From: Thalassospira sp. MCCC 1A01428
GTDB lineage: Bacteria > Pseudomonadota > Alphaproteobacteria > Rhodospirillales > Thalassospiraceae
Reading direction: 5' to 3'
Assembly: GCF_002115825.1 (NCBI RefSeq)
Contig: NZ_JFJZ01000002.1
Coordinates: 62,001 to 126,000 of the forward strand
Length of the DNA: 64,000 bases
Part shown: one piece after another, positions 8,089 to 16,552 of the stretch
Layout: the number at the start of each line of letters is the position of its first letter
Numbering within the stretch: position 1 is the stretch's first letter
The notes under the pieces: generated by a model
What the model saw: the letters and a program-made list of their open reading frames with translations, nothing else
Databases searched by the model: none
What the model was told of the DNA's origin: nothing
Made by a program: the position numbers and the translations under genes

Positions 8089-9357
8089 ATGGCGGCCTTT
8101 TTGATTAAAAAACGATCCCCCTTGCTGTTTGGTGTTTTGCTGGCATTTATGGCGATCATCCTTGTTGGCAGTGCTGTCTGGTTTTTTTGGCCCCGGATTG
8201 TCGAATATGTCACACCGCCCGAAAAGCCGGACCATTTAACCCTGTCTCCGGCCCGTTTTAGCGACCTGGATGGCTGGCAAACCGATAACATGCAACCAGC
8301 CCTGATTGCCTTTCAACGCTCGTGTGAGCGGATATTAAGGCGGGCAGACGACAAGGATATTGGCCCTGACCCCCGTGTGGGGACGGTGGCGCAATGGCGA
8401 CCGGCTTGCGAAACAGCACTGGAAATTAATGCCCAAACTGTACGCAGCGAAGATTTGCGCGTTTTTTTCCAAACTGCGTTCAAACCCTGGCGGGCGGGCA
8501 ATAATAACGATCCCGTAGGATTATTTACCGGTTATTACGAGCCGGAATTGCGCGGCAGTTTAACCCGGCATGACCAGTTTCAAATTCCGCTTTATTTAAA
8601 GCCGGATGATATGGTCGATATTGATCTTGGTGCCTTTCGTACGGACCTGAAAGGCCAAAAGGTTGTGGGCCGTGTGACCGGCAAAAAAGTGGTGCCTTAT
8701 TATAACCGTACCGACATCGAGGCCGGTGCCCTGGCAGATCGTGGTCTTGAACTGGTTTGGGTGGATGATGCGGTTGATGCGTTTTTCCTGCAAATTCAGG
8801 GATCCGGCCGGGTGGTGCTTGATGATGGCAATATTTTAAAAGTGGGATATGCCGCTACCAACGGGCAGGCCTATTTTGCTATCGGTCGGGAATTGATCAA
8901 ACGTGGCGCGTTAACGCCGAAAACCGTGTCGTTGCAAACCATTCGTCAATGGCTGCATGATAACCCCGATCAGGCCGATGACGTGATGAACCTGAACGCC
9001 TCCTATGTGTTTTTTCGTCAATTGCCCGGGGATCCTGATGCCGGTCCGATCGGGGCGCAAGGGGTGCCGTTGGAAACGGAACGATCCCTGGCCGTTGACC
9101 GGCGCTTTCATGCCATGGGGGTACCGATCTGGCTTGAAACCCGTGATGCAATGAATGCTGATCGTAAGTTTCACCAGCTTATGATTGCGCAGGATACCGG
9201 CGGGGCCATTCGCGGGCCGGTGCGGGGTGATATCTTTTTTGGCCCCGGTGAAAAGGCCGCCCTGCATGCCGGGCATATGAACCGGCAGGGGCAAACGTAT
9301 CTTTTGTTACCGGCCGGTATTTCGATTGATGAATCCCCGTTAAACCGTCAGGATTAA
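8089..9357 (+). CDS. mltA: Membrane-bound lytic murein transglycosylase A
   Basis: Cleaves the MurNAc-GlcNAc bond of peptidoglycan, forming 1,6-anhydromuramic ends. From the ATG at 8089 the protein has about 422 residues (a TTG 18 bases upstream is also in frame). Seen: an N-terminal membrane helix (about 10-30), LFTGYYEPELRGS, the FLQIQGSGRVVLDDG block and, in the C-terminal 3D domain, MIAQDTGGAIRGPVRGDIFF, which carries the catalytic aspartate. There is no lipobox, so anchoring is by the helix. The smr gene that often follows mltA in this class is not here. Confidence 0.95.
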   Translation: MAAFLIKKRSPLLFGVLLAFMAIILVGSAVWFFWPRIVEYVTPPEKPDHLTLSPARFSDLDGWQTDNMQPALIAFQRSCERILRRADDKDIGPDPRVGTVAQWRPACETALEINAQTVRSEDLRVFFQTAFKPWRAGNNNDPVGLFTGYYEPELRGSLTRHDQFQIPLYLKPDDMVDIDLGAFRTDLKGQKVVGRVTGKKVVPYYNRTDIEAGALADRGLELVWVDDAVDAFFLQIQGSGRVVLDDGNILKVGYAATNGQAYFAIGRELIKRGALTPKTVSLQTIRQWLHDNPDQADDVMNLNASYVFFRQLPGDPDAGPIGAQGVPLETERSLAVDRRFHAMGVPIWLETRDAMNADRKFHQLMIAQDTGGAIRGPVRGDIFFGPGEKAALHAGHMNRQGQTYLLLPAGISIDESPLNRQD

Positions 9358-9395
9358 CCAGGGAAATTTCAATAAAATAGCAGGCAGGAATCAAT

Positions 9396-9764
9396 GTGAT
9401 GATTCGTCATATTGTTTTGGTACAGGTGCCCTATCATGCTGACCCGGTTGAAACAGCGGCGGTGTTTTCCGGCATGAAAGAAATTGCCGAAAATGTTGAA
9501 GGGATGCTTGGTTTTGTCGGCGGGCGAAACCTTGATAAAGATGGCCTGCATCAGGGTTTCACCCATGCCTTTACCATCGATTTTGTCGATATTGCCGCCC
9601 GCGATGCCTATGTGGTCGGGCTTGACGAAAAACAGATCGGTCATCGTCTGACCAAACTGGCGCAAGGCGGGTTGGGTGGCATTATGGTGATGAATACCGC
9701 CATAAACAGCACATCGGTAACCGGGCCTAAACGTCCGCGTAAACTTGAAGCCAGTTGGAGCTAA
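9396..9764 (+). CDS. Dabb-family (stress-responsive alpha/beta barrel) protein
   Basis: A 122-residue protein starting MMIRHIVLVQV. The IRHIVL opening, the VEGMLGFVGGRN strand-turn and the HAFTIDFVDIAARDAYV block fit the Dabb ferredoxin-like dimeric barrel fold. The biochemical role of most family members is unknown; some are stress-induced and some act as cyclases. It follows mltA by about 40 bases and may be co-transcribed. A short AT-rich gap separates it from the convergent HxlR gene. Confidence 0.75.
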   Translation: MMIRHIVLVQVPYHADPVETAAVFSGMKEIAENVEGMLGFVGGRNLDKDGLHQGFTHAFTIDFVDIAARDAYVVGLDEKQIGHRLTKLAQGGLGGIMVMNTAINSTSVTGPKRPRKLEASWS

Positions 9765-9843
9765 AGCAAATAATTTTTATATAAGTATAATTAATAATAT
9801 CTAATTTTCAATTATATTGGATTAATATCCGATTTTATCTTGG

Positions 9844-10233
9844 TTAAGGAACATTGGCATCACCCTGATTTTTTAGCGAAACGCCGATTTTACGTAACAT
9901 TCGTAGTGGATCGCGCAGGGAACTGCCCAGTTCCGTCAGGCTGTATTCTACTTTGGGCGGAATCTCCGGGTAAATATGACGGCTGATAAATCCGTCCTGT
10001 TCCAGCTCCCGCAATTGCTGTGCCAGCATTTTTTGCGAAATTCCGCCAATATTGCGTTCCAGTTCCGAATAACGGCACGGCTGATACGCAAACAATGAAA
10101 ACAGGATTTCAACCTTCCAGCGGCCAGCCAGCGCGGAAAGGGCATCCGATACATGTTCTGCCGACCCTCCGGCACTAAAACAGGGGCCCTTACCTTTTGG
10201 TAAGTTACTGTGAATATTGTGCGTTCTTCCCAA
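9844..10233 (-). CDS. HxlR-family transcriptional regulator
   Basis: A 129-residue winged-helix regulator. Seen: SALAGRWKVEILFSLF, YSELERNIGGISQKMLAQQLRELEQDGFI and the wing residues PPKVEYSLTELG, all diagnostic of HxlR. It starts with TTG at 10233 preceded by AAGGA. It is divergent from the aldo-keto reductase gene; such regulators often sense electrophiles or oxidants and control the divergent oxidoreductase. A perfect CTTACC/GGTAAG inverted repeat (10189-10204) lies in its first codons and could be an operator. Confidence 0.88.
   Translation of the reverse strand: MGRTHNIHSNLPKGKGPCFSAGGSAEHVSDALSALAGRWKVEILFSLFAYQPCRYSELERNIGGISQKMLAQQLRELEQDGFISRHIYPEIPPKVEYSLTELGSSLRDPLRMLRKIGVSLKNQGDANVP
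10189..10204. promoter_or_regulatory. Possible operator in the HxlR / aldo-keto reductase region
   Basis: CTTACC, a TTTT spacer, then GGTAAG: a perfect 6-6 inverted repeat about 30 bases inside the HxlR gene and about 80 bases upstream of the aldo-keto reductase start. Its role as an HxlR site is inference from position and symmetry. Confidence 0.35.
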
Positions 10234-10285
10234 TTTCTACCAATCCTTCTATGTGTCAAACCATCATGACACGCGGAGAAGGTTG

Positions 10286-11263
10286 ATGAAATATCGATTA
10301 TTGGGACGCAATACTGGTGTTGCGGTGTCGCAACTGGCCCTGGGTACGGCACGAATGGGGCGCCTTGAAAATGGTAAAAGTGACCCGGCCGAATCGCAAA
10401 AAATCCTGCATCATTTTGCTCATGCTGGCGGCAATTTTATTGATACTTCCAGTGCCTATCAGGGTGGGTTTTCCGAACAGATGGTGGGGGATTTTTTAAA
10501 CGCATCATCCCGCGATGATTTTGTGATCGCCTCGAAATATTGCCGGACACCTTTAAAGCAACCAGGTGCCGCCACCCATGGCAACCATCGCAAAGCGATG
10601 ATGGCCGAGGTCGAAGGCAGCCTGAAGCGGCTTAAAACTGACTATATCGACGTTTATTTCGTGCATTTTGACGATAGTATTACACCGATTGCAGAAATGA
10701 TGCGCGGGCTTGATGATCTGGTACGTGCAGGCAAGGTTTTATATATCGGCCTGTCAAATATGCCGATGTGGCGCCTGGCATCGGCCAACATGCTGGCACA
10801 ATGGCGTGGTTTGAGCCCGGTTAGTGTGATGCAGATTCAATATAACCTGCTTGAACGGGCCATTGAACGGGAATATATGCCCTTTGCCGAAGCAACCGGA
10901 ATGGCTGTTATGGCATGGTCGCCACTTTTTGGGGGTGTTTTGGCAAAAAAGGATACGGAACATCCTGAACATGCCGCTTCATTGCAGGCGTTGGGTCACA
11001 TTGCCGATCAACTGCAAAAAAGCCCGGCTGAAATTGCCCTGGCCTGGCTTTTGGCAAAAAATACATTTCCGGTATTGGGGCCACGCACCCTTGATCAGCT
11101 ATCAAGTGGGATAAAGGCGCTAGATGTTGTTTTGTCTGCTGCCGATATCGCGGCACTTGATCAGGCTTTTGCCTTTGCGACCGGATATCCCTACGATTTG
11201 TTGTCAGCCACCCAAACTAAAGCGGGATATGACGTGTTACGTTCTGACTATCCGGTTTTGTAA
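10286..11263 (+). CDS. Aldo-keto reductase
   Basis: A 325-residue NADPH-dependent aldehyde/ketone reductase with a TIM-barrel fold. Seen: MKYRLLGRNTGVAVSQLALG at the start, the catalytic aspartate/tyrosine in GNFIDTSSAYQGGFSEQMVG, the lysine in FVIASKY and YIDVYFVHFDDS. The start at 10286 is set by GGAGAAGG just before it; a longer TTG start would overlap the divergent regulator. Substrate unknown. It is likely controlled by the HxlR protein encoded opposite. Confidence 0.9.
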   Translation: MKYRLLGRNTGVAVSQLALGTARMGRLENGKSDPAESQKILHHFAHAGGNFIDTSSAYQGGFSEQMVGDFLNASSRDDFVIASKYCRTPLKQPGAATHGNHRKAMMAEVEGSLKRLKTDYIDVYFVHFDDSITPIAEMMRGLDDLVRAGKVLYIGLSNMPMWRLASANMLAQWRGLSPVSVMQIQYNLLERAIEREYMPFAEATGMAVMAWSPLFGGVLAKKDTEHPEHAASLQALGHIADQLQKSPAEIALAWLLAKNTFPVLGPRTLDQLSSGIKALDVVLSAADIAALDQAFAFATGYPYDLLSATQTKAGYDVLRSDYPVL

Positions 11264-11278
11264 CGGGTTATTTTCATA

Positions 11279-11310
11279 AAAACGGGCAGGAACCACGCCC
11301 TGCCCGTTGA
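11279..11310. terminator. Hairpin between the convergent aldo-keto reductase and rlmN genes
   Basis: AACGGGCAGG (11281-11290) pairs with CCTGCCCGTT (11299-11308). The T-tract is weak on the plus strand. It lies 18 bases after the reductase stop. Confidence 0.65.
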
Positions 11311-11357
11311 TATTGGCTGGTATTTCAGTGTTGGTTGGCCGGTAAATTTATCGGGTA

Positions 11358-12677
11358 TTACTGGGCAGCAACCGTGTCACTATTGGTGGTATCGCTATGG
11401 CAGGCGCGCGACTTGCGCAGGCGCTGGCTTTCGGATTTAAGCTGGCCACAGGCTGCCAGAATATCGCGGCCGCGGGGCCAGCGGATTGGTGCCTCATAGC
11501 CACATTCATTCAGGGTATTGGCAAATTTCTTGATGCCAGCCGTTGGCGTGCATTCATAATCCGAACCCGGCCATTTGTTAAACGGGATCAGGTTAAACTT
11601 GCAATTTACCCCTTGTACCAGCTTGGCCAGTGCACGGGCATGTTCGGGTTGGTCATTCACCCCTTTTAACATCACATATTCCATTGTGATGGGGCGCGAA
11701 TTGGACATGCCGGGATAGTGGCGGCAGGCATTCATCAATTCTTTAAGCGGGTATTTTTTATTGATCGGCATGATTTCATTGCGCAAATCATCGTCCGGGG
11801 CATGCAGCGAAATTGCCAGGCCAACGCCCAGTTCTTCACCTGCACGGACAATTTCCGGCACTACGCCCGATGTTGAAAGCGTAATGCGGCGCCGCGAAAT
11901 CGAAATGCCTTCGCCGTCCATGGCAATGCGCAGGGCATCGCGCACATTTTCATAGTTAAATAACGGTTCGCCCATGCCCATCATAACGATATTGGACAGG
12001 CGACGAATGCCATTGGCCGGGGTCGGCCATTCGCCGTAACTGTCGCGTGCGACCATGAACTGGCTAATAATTTCGCCCGGTGTCAGGTTACGCACCAAAA
12101 GCTGGGTGCCGGTGTGGCAAAACTTGCAGGTCAGTGTACAGCCCACCTGGGAGGATACACACACAGCGCCCCGGTCTTCATGCCGGTCGGGAATATAAAC
12201 GGCTTCGGCTTCGTTACCATCGCCAAAGCGCATCAGCCATTTGTGGGTATCGTCTGAGCTTTTTTGATCCGCGGTCAAAACCGGGCGGCCAATGACGTAA
12301 TCCTGGCTGAGCCTTTCGCGCAGCTTGACCGAAATATTGGTCATGCCGTCGATGCTGGTCACACCCCGGTTATACATCCAGTTCCACAGCTGTTTGACGC
12401 GAAACTTGCTTTCCCCCATGCCCGAAAGAACTTCGGTCAGTTCCTCGCGCGACATGCCGATCAAATCCTTGCGGCCATCCGCTGTCAGCCCACCTTTGGC
12501 ACGGGCGACAAAATCAGACAGGCCCGGCTGGCTTGCAGCGGCGGGTGCGGCAGGCATGGTATGGTTTTCGCCTTGGGTACCGGAATTTTCCACATCCATG
12601 CGGGTTCCCTGATCAGCGTTTTGGTGCTGCGGGGTTATGTCGCTTTTAGATGCGTGTAAGACATCGCTGTCGGTCAT
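11358..12677 (-). CDS. rlmN: Dual-specificity 23S rRNA / tRNA adenine-C2 methyltransferase RlmN
   Basis: A radical-SAM enzyme that methylates C2 of A2503 in 23S rRNA and A37 in certain tRNAs. From the ATG at 12677 (AGAGAGACCGGA upstream) it has 439 residues. Seen: the CxxxCxxC cluster at about C180, C184 and C187, ISLHAPDD, and the C-terminal ILAACGQL cysteine needed for catalysis. About 55 low-complexity residues at the N-terminus exceed the E. coli enzyme, and a polar tail follows the catalytic cysteine. It stands alone between two terminators. Confidence 0.96.
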   Translation of the reverse strand: MTDSDVLHASKSDITPQHQNADQGTRMDVENSGTQGENHTMPAAPAAASQPGLSDFVARAKGGLTADGRKDLIGMSREELTEVLSGMGESKFRVKQLWNWMYNRGVTSIDGMTNISVKLRERLSQDYVIGRPVLTADQKSSDDTHKWLMRFGDGNEAEAVYIPDRHEDRGAVCVSSQVGCTLTCKFCHTGTQLLVRNLTPGEIISQFMVARDSYGEWPTPANGIRRLSNIVMMGMGEPLFNYENVRDALRIAMDGEGISISRRRITLSTSGVVPEIVRAGEELGVGLAISLHAPDDDLRNEIMPINKKYPLKELMNACRHYPGMSNSRPITMEYVMLKGVNDQPEHARALAKLVQGVNCKFNLIPFNKWPGSDYECTPTAGIKKFANTLNECGYEAPIRWPRGRDILAACGQLKSESQRLRKSRACHSDTTNSDTVAAQ

Positions 12678-12701
12678 TCCGGTCTCTCTCTTGTCTGGCA
12701 A

Positions 12702-12884
12702 GGGGTATTTTGATGTTTTGGTCTGGCATGTGCAGGGTGCCCGTGGCAGCCAGCCATAACATATTCAATTCACCGGTCATATGGTCATGACATTTGAGAA
12801 TGCAAATGCCGCCGGAATTGCCATGTTGCGGTTTTGGCTAAAACAGGTGTTTCGCGGGTATTGTAACTGGCACGCCAGCATGAA
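12702..12884. other. Gap upstream of rlmN
   Basis: Together with the ialB-like terminator this makes about 345 gene-free bases. The rlmN promoter must be here; I see no ORF or RNA gene of note. Confidence 0.45.
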
Positions 12885-12924
12885 TTAAAAAACCAATCGC
12901 CCCGCATATAGCGGAGCGATGGTT
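12885..12924 (-). terminator. Intrinsic terminator downstream of the IalB-like gene
   Basis: On the minus strand AACCATCGC-TCCGC and GCGGGGCGATTGGTT form a long stem with an AT loop, ending in six T. It lies about 100 bases past the stop at 13024. Confidence 0.75.
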
Positions 12925-13023
12925 AATTATAAACGATAAAATTCACATTGCAGCTATCAACCGGAAACAGGGGGAATTTTGAATTCCGGTCGAGATCGTG
13001 TTTTGCAATGGTTTCGCAAGGTT

Positions 13024-13575
13024 TTAATCAACGGGCTTGGTACCACAAGCCTTTGAAATTGCATTATAGGCGTCGGTAAAACCGGAAAGTGAATAGGTGT
13101 CGGTGGTTTTCGTGTCTCGCGATGAAAAACCAACGACCGACATTTTGATACCGGCTTTCATGGCCTTGACCAGCTTGCGGTCTTCTTCGCTGTTCACGGC
13201 CCAGGCTGAATCGTCATAGGTAAAGAGTTTAAAACGATTCGAATCGACCCGGACATCAACCTCGCTGTTTTTCTTGTAGGTGTAGCCGGTGATAAAGCTG
13301 ACTTCGTTAAACAGTTTCAGGGCGGGGCGATGGGTTACCATCACATAGATTTTCCCACGCTTGCTGTAGTCACCTTTGGCCGAGGTCGGCTGGCTGCCCA
13401 TATAGCAAACTTTTTTGCCTTTTTCCGTATAGGTATAGGCTTCCCACTTATTATAGACGTCGATCAATTCCGGGGAATTTTGCGCAAAGGCTGAACTGCT
13501 GCCGGTCACCGACACCATCAGGGCAATTGCGCCGAGAAGAGTGCTTTTGACGAGACGATGTACTGCTTTTTCCAT
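13024..13575 (-). CDS. Invasion-associated locus B (IalB) family exported protein
   Basis: A 183-residue protein with a clear signal peptide (hydrophobic about residues 12-28, cleavage likely after SAFA). The mature part has WEAYTYTEKGKKVCYMGSQP and a C-terminal AISKACG, giving the paired cysteines usual for IalB relatives, plus the GFSSRDTKTTDTYSLSGF block. Bartonella IalB contributes to erythrocyte invasion; in free-living alphaproteobacteria the family has no known pathogenic role, so only a periplasmic or envelope location is inferred. Single gene with its own terminator. Confidence 0.82.
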   Translation of the reverse strand: MEKAVHRLVKSTLLGAIALMVSVTGSSSAFAQNSPELIDVYNKWEAYTYTEKGKKVCYMGSQPTSAKGDYSKRGKIYVMVTHRPALKLFNEVSFITGYTYKKNSEVDVRVDSNRFKLFTYDDSAWAVNSEEDRKLVKAMKAGIKMSVVGFSSRDTKTTDTYSLSGFTDAYNAISKACGTKPVD

Positions 13576-13817
13576 GGTATCCGCGTAACTAATCTGTGGT
13601 TATCAGGATCTTGGTGCCGGCATTTTGGGCCGACAAAGGCATATCATGCGATTAAAACAGCGGACCAAACCGGAAAATCCCGTGTCAGACGCCTTTGTTT
13701 TCATCACATTATAAACCGAAGAAATTATTACCCATCAATGTGGCGTGGAAAGGTAAAGATTCGACCAAGGAATGGCAGGTTATTCGGTATTTATAGATGT
13801 ATCTGCACAGGTGAAAT

Positions 13818-14408
13818 TCATCCCTTGTGCGATTGCTTGTCTTTTACCACTTCGTCAAGGCAGTCCTGTAACGCAATTTCGCCGTTTCCGTCACGCAATC
13901 GGGCCAGCATATGAACCAGTACAGGCTGCTTTTTGCCCCCTTGCGGATAGAAAAAAACATCCAGAGCGCAACGATCAGACCGGTATTGCCAAACTTTGGC
14001 TGAGCCCTCGCCGCGTTGCATTTCCGGTTTGCCAAGTTTGGCCTCAATTGCTTTGCTATCAAGGTTGGCAAGGCTGGCGGCCTTGATCTGAACAAACGGG
14101 ATTGCGGCGGTTTTTTTCGGTTTTACATCGGGTCTGATCGGCGGTTTACGGGCCGCCAGGGATGCGGCCTGGTTATTTGGCACGGTATTATCGGTTTTTT
14201 TTGCCGCATTGCGCGCCGGTGCTTGCGCCATACCGTCGCTATAGGATGCGCCGTTCAGGGTATTTTTGCCGTAATCTGTGTTGGTTACCCCGGGGCCAAC
14301 CGCATTACCGGCACAGGCTGCCAGTAACCCCGATAACAATGTTACCGATATAATCGCGCCAAGCCGTTTCCGGGCGCTGCCTGGCAGCGCACCGGTAAAG
14401 TCGGGCAT
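13818..14408 (-). CDS. Putative lipoprotein of unknown function
   Basis: From the ATG at 14408 it has 196 residues, with a hydrophobic segment ending in the lipobox LLAAC (cysteine near residue 32), so it is probably lipidated by the Lgt-LspA-Lnt route. A proline/alanine/lysine-rich linker (about 70-130) leads to a C-terminal domain with KAIEAKLGKPEMQRGEGSAK and VWQYRSDRCALDVFFYP, which resembles small BamE/SmpA-like outer-membrane lipoprotein domains; I would not name it. An in-frame GTG at 14435 is an alternative start. It follows the bactofilin gene closely and may share its transcript. Confidence 0.7.
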   Translation of the reverse strand: MPDFTGALPGSARKRLGAIISVTLLSGLLAACAGNAVGPGVTNTDYGKNTLNGASYSDGMAQAPARNAAKKTDNTVPNNQAASLAARKPPIRPDVKPKKTAAIPFVQIKAASLANLDSKAIEAKLGKPEMQRGEGSAKVWQYRSDRCALDVFFYPQGGKKQPVLVHMLARLRDGNGEIALQDCLDEVVKDKQSHKG

Positions 14409-14438
14409 GAATTTTAAACAAATTGCGGCGCGCACGGA

Positions 14439-15152
14439 TCAGGAATCGTCGCTTTTACGTGGAATGGTAATGGCAGCCGACGGTGCCTGGCGGCTCGACG
14501 GGTCATCATTGCCTTCGATATAATCAAGGCTGCCCTTGATCCGCGCGCCATTTTCAATTTGCAGGCTGCCGTAATTAATGGCGCCCTTGATATCGGCCGT
14601 ACCCAGAATGGATACACGACGGGCGTTAAGTTCGCCCTGGAAATTGCCGCTGATTTCAGCTTCATCAACTTTGACTGTGCCGACAAAGGTGCCGCCGTCG
14701 CAAATTTCGATGCGCTGGCAATCGTTGATCTGGGCTTCAACATGGCCTTCAACGACCAGAATGTCGCAAGACCCGATTTCACCTGACAAACGAATATCCC
14801 GGCCAACAGTCAGCTTTTTGCCCTCGGTATTTGAGACCGGGGTGCTGGGACGGTTGGCACTGCCACGGGTCGGAATTTCCAACGGACGTTTCGGAATTTC
14901 CGGGCGGAAGTTGGTGGAATGGGGTTTGCTGGACATTGCGGGTTCATCCTTGGTGCGCGTCTGGGTAAACAGGCGCGGCTCACTACGTTTTTCAGGTGTA
15001 TCTTCCGGCTTTTCTACCGGTGACGGTCCGGTCTTTACCTCGGGCCGGTTCGGCGTATCTTCCGTCTTCCCGGCAACTGCGGGTTCCAAAGATGTATCCG
15101 ACGAAGCGGGTCTGCTGTCGACTGTTTTGTTGGCTTTTTTCTTACCGAACAT
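14439..15152 (-). CDS. Bactofilin-family polymer-forming cytoskeletal protein
   Basis: A 237-residue protein from the ATG at 15152 (AAGGA upstream). A long disordered Pro/Lys/Glu-rich N-terminal region of about 110 residues precedes a bactofilin beta-helix (KKLTVGRDIRLSGEIG onward to INYGSLQIENGARIKGSLD). A short tail follows. Bactofilins self-assemble without nucleotide and scaffold peptidoglycan enzymes or stalk and shape functions in Caulobacter. The M23 peptidase gene often paired with bactofilins is absent; instead it is followed 30 bases later by the lipoprotein gene. Confidence 0.85.
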   Translation of the reverse strand: MFGKKKANKTVDSRPASSDTSLEPAVAGKTEDTPNRPEVKTGPSPVEKPEDTPEKRSEPRLFTQTRTKDEPAMSSKPHSTNFRPEIPKRPLEIPTRGSANRPSTPVSNTEGKKLTVGRDIRLSGEIGSCDILVVEGHVEAQINDCQRIEICDGGTFVGTVKVDEAEISGNFQGELNARRVSILGTADIKGAINYGSLQIENGARIKGSLDYIEGNDDPSSRQAPSAAITIPRKSDDS

Positions 15153-15242
15153 GGGATTGGTCAATCCTTGTCTTGCAGTTTCCGGCGCGAGGTAACGCCA
15201 TAGGGTTGGTTTTGCGAAATAATCAGGTCAAATTAAAAATTG

Positions 15243-15953
15243 TCAGGCGGCCACACCGGGCTGGAAGGCGCCAAGACGAATGCAGTAATGAACCATGAAA
15301 GCCGTTGCAATAATCGGGGCGATCAGATTAACGAAAGGCACTGTCATTAAAAATGTCAGTGCGACACCGGCAATCCACAATTTCATCTGGCGGCGCTTAC
15401 GAAAGGCCGTCATGGTTTGCACATCATAACGACGTGCTGCAACCAGTTCAAAATATTCACGCGACAGCAAATAACCGTTCATCGCATAAAAAGCCACGAT
15501 GTAAACCGGCCCCGTGATAAGCAAGGGCAGGATCAGAATATTAAGCAGCAATGCCGTCAGGGCAAATTTAAGGCCGTTGATCAGCGCTTCGAAAAATGGC
15601 TGATGCCGGGGTTGGGGCAAATGCGGGTAATGTTTGTTTTCAACCGCTTCGGCCACCTGGTCCAGCAACAGACTGCTGATCAAAACCGTCATTGACGGGA
15701 ACAGCAGCAAGACCAAAACAGCCAGACCAACACCAAGCAACCAGTCGGCCGCGGTTTCCATCCAGCCGCCATCGGTGAAAAAAGTTACCGAATTCAGGCC
15801 AAAACCGATTAGTCCCCACAATGCCAGAATGGTCAGGATGGCACCGCCAACCCCGATCAGGACCACACGCCGAAACCGGGGGTCCGAAAACTGGGCCAGT
15901 GATTTCATGAAGTCGTTGATCATTTCTCTGGTCGGGTCCTGTTCTGGTAGCAT
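15243..15953 (-). CDS. EI24-domain (CysZ-like) inner-membrane protein
   Basis: A 236-residue protein with four strongly hydrophobic segments (about residues 35-55, 72-100, 130-165 and 200-230). The YLLSREYFELVAARR signature is shared by CysZ sulfate-transport proteins and EI24-like proteins. Sulfate uptake is possible but not shown; no sulfate genes are adjacent. The start could also be the ATG at 15923. It is oriented with the bactofilin and lipoprotein genes, so the three may form one envelope-related unit. Confidence 0.8.
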   Translation of the reverse strand: MLPEQDPTREMINDFMKSLAQFSDPRFRRVVLIGVGGAILTILALWGLIGFGLNSVTFFTDGGWMETAADWLLGVGLAVLVLLLFPSMTVLISSLLLDQVAEAVENKHYPHLPQPRHQPFFEALINGLKFALTALLLNILILPLLITGPVYIVAFYAMNGYLLSREYFELVAARRYDVQTMTAFRKRRQMKLWIAGVALTFLMTVPFVNLIAPIIATAFMVHYCIRLGAFQPGVAA

Positions 15954-16199
15954 TTGTCATTTAGCATCATGCCCGATCCTGGCGACCGGCTCGGGCACGC
16001 AATTTTCAACATGCATCATACTTGATAGGCAATGAAAATTAACAGCGGGTGAAGCTGTTGCTCTGCTTTTGTCAAAATCGTTAAGAAAGATGAAAAAAAT
16101 TATTCTTTGGTCGCAAAGGCCCCCGAAATTCGGGCTTTGATCAACATTCAAGGCCTGAAAATATCGGTATTTTTACTGGGAAGGGTATATTGCGGACAA
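15954..16199. other. Gap upstream of the EI24-like gene
   Basis: About 245 bases between the EI24-like start and the putative small RNA terminator. The promoter for the EI24 unit is expected here. No coding frame is convincing. Confidence 0.4.
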
Positions 16200-16322
16200 A
16201 AAAGAGGCGTCCGGCCAGGGGGGTAACCGGACGCCAGCGCTCCAATATTCTGGAGTGTCGAGGAAACGGTAGGGGAAACCGCATCCTCACACCGGCTTTC
16301 CTGAAAATAAGGAAGCCTTGTG
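16198..16322 (-). ncRNA. Putative structured small RNA ending in a terminator
   Basis: Reading the minus strand from about 16320 there are consecutive stem-loops: GGCTTCCT...GGAAAGCC (16317 to 16294), CGGT...ACCG (16281-16267) and CTCCA...TGGAG (16255-16240). A perfect 9-bp hairpin, GGCGTCCGG (16235-16227) with CCGGACGCC (16214-16206), has a loop holding six C. A T-rich tract follows. The lolA message already ends at its own terminator at 16441-16471, so a separate transcript is plausible. No promoter is obvious (a TATCAT at 16335-16330 is possible). I do not recognise the family. Confidence 0.45.
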
Positions 16323-16437
16323 ACAAGTGATGATATGGGAATGTGATGCGCTGTTTACCAGTCTTGCTAAGGACATGGCGGCTATAAATTTAATGCATGG
16401 CAGCGGGTGTTTTTCCGATTTTGGGCCGGGCAAAAAA

Positions 16438-16474
16438 TTACCGGCCAAAACGCACATCAGGTTTTGGCCGGCGG
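16438..16474 (-). terminator. Intrinsic terminator of lolA
   Basis: CCGGCCAAAAC (16441-16451) and GTTTTGGCCGG (16461-16471) form a perfect 11-bp stem. On the minus strand it is followed by TAATTTTTT. It lies about 80 bases beyond the lolA stop. Confidence 0.85.
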
Positions 16475-16552
16475 AAAATTTGTATTGTTTTGAATTTGCA
16501 GCGATTTTTTAAAAATCGCGCCAGCTTTGCAATCATTCGAGCCTTATCAGCC

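Noticed and set aside
9765-9843. AT-rich tract between the Dabb and HxlR genes as a foreign insertion or second origin
   Set aside because: It is only about 80 bases with no DnaA boxes or repeats. It is probably just an intergenic spacer between convergent genes.
14578-15195. Plus-strand open frame of 205 codons antisense to the bactofilin gene
   Set aside because: The bactofilin repeats are on the minus strand. This frame is low-complexity and lacks a start context.
16141-16326. Minus-strand ORF of 61 codons over the putative small RNA
   Set aside because: It has a TTG start without a ribosome site and spans several stem-loops and the terminator. Structure explains the region better than coding.
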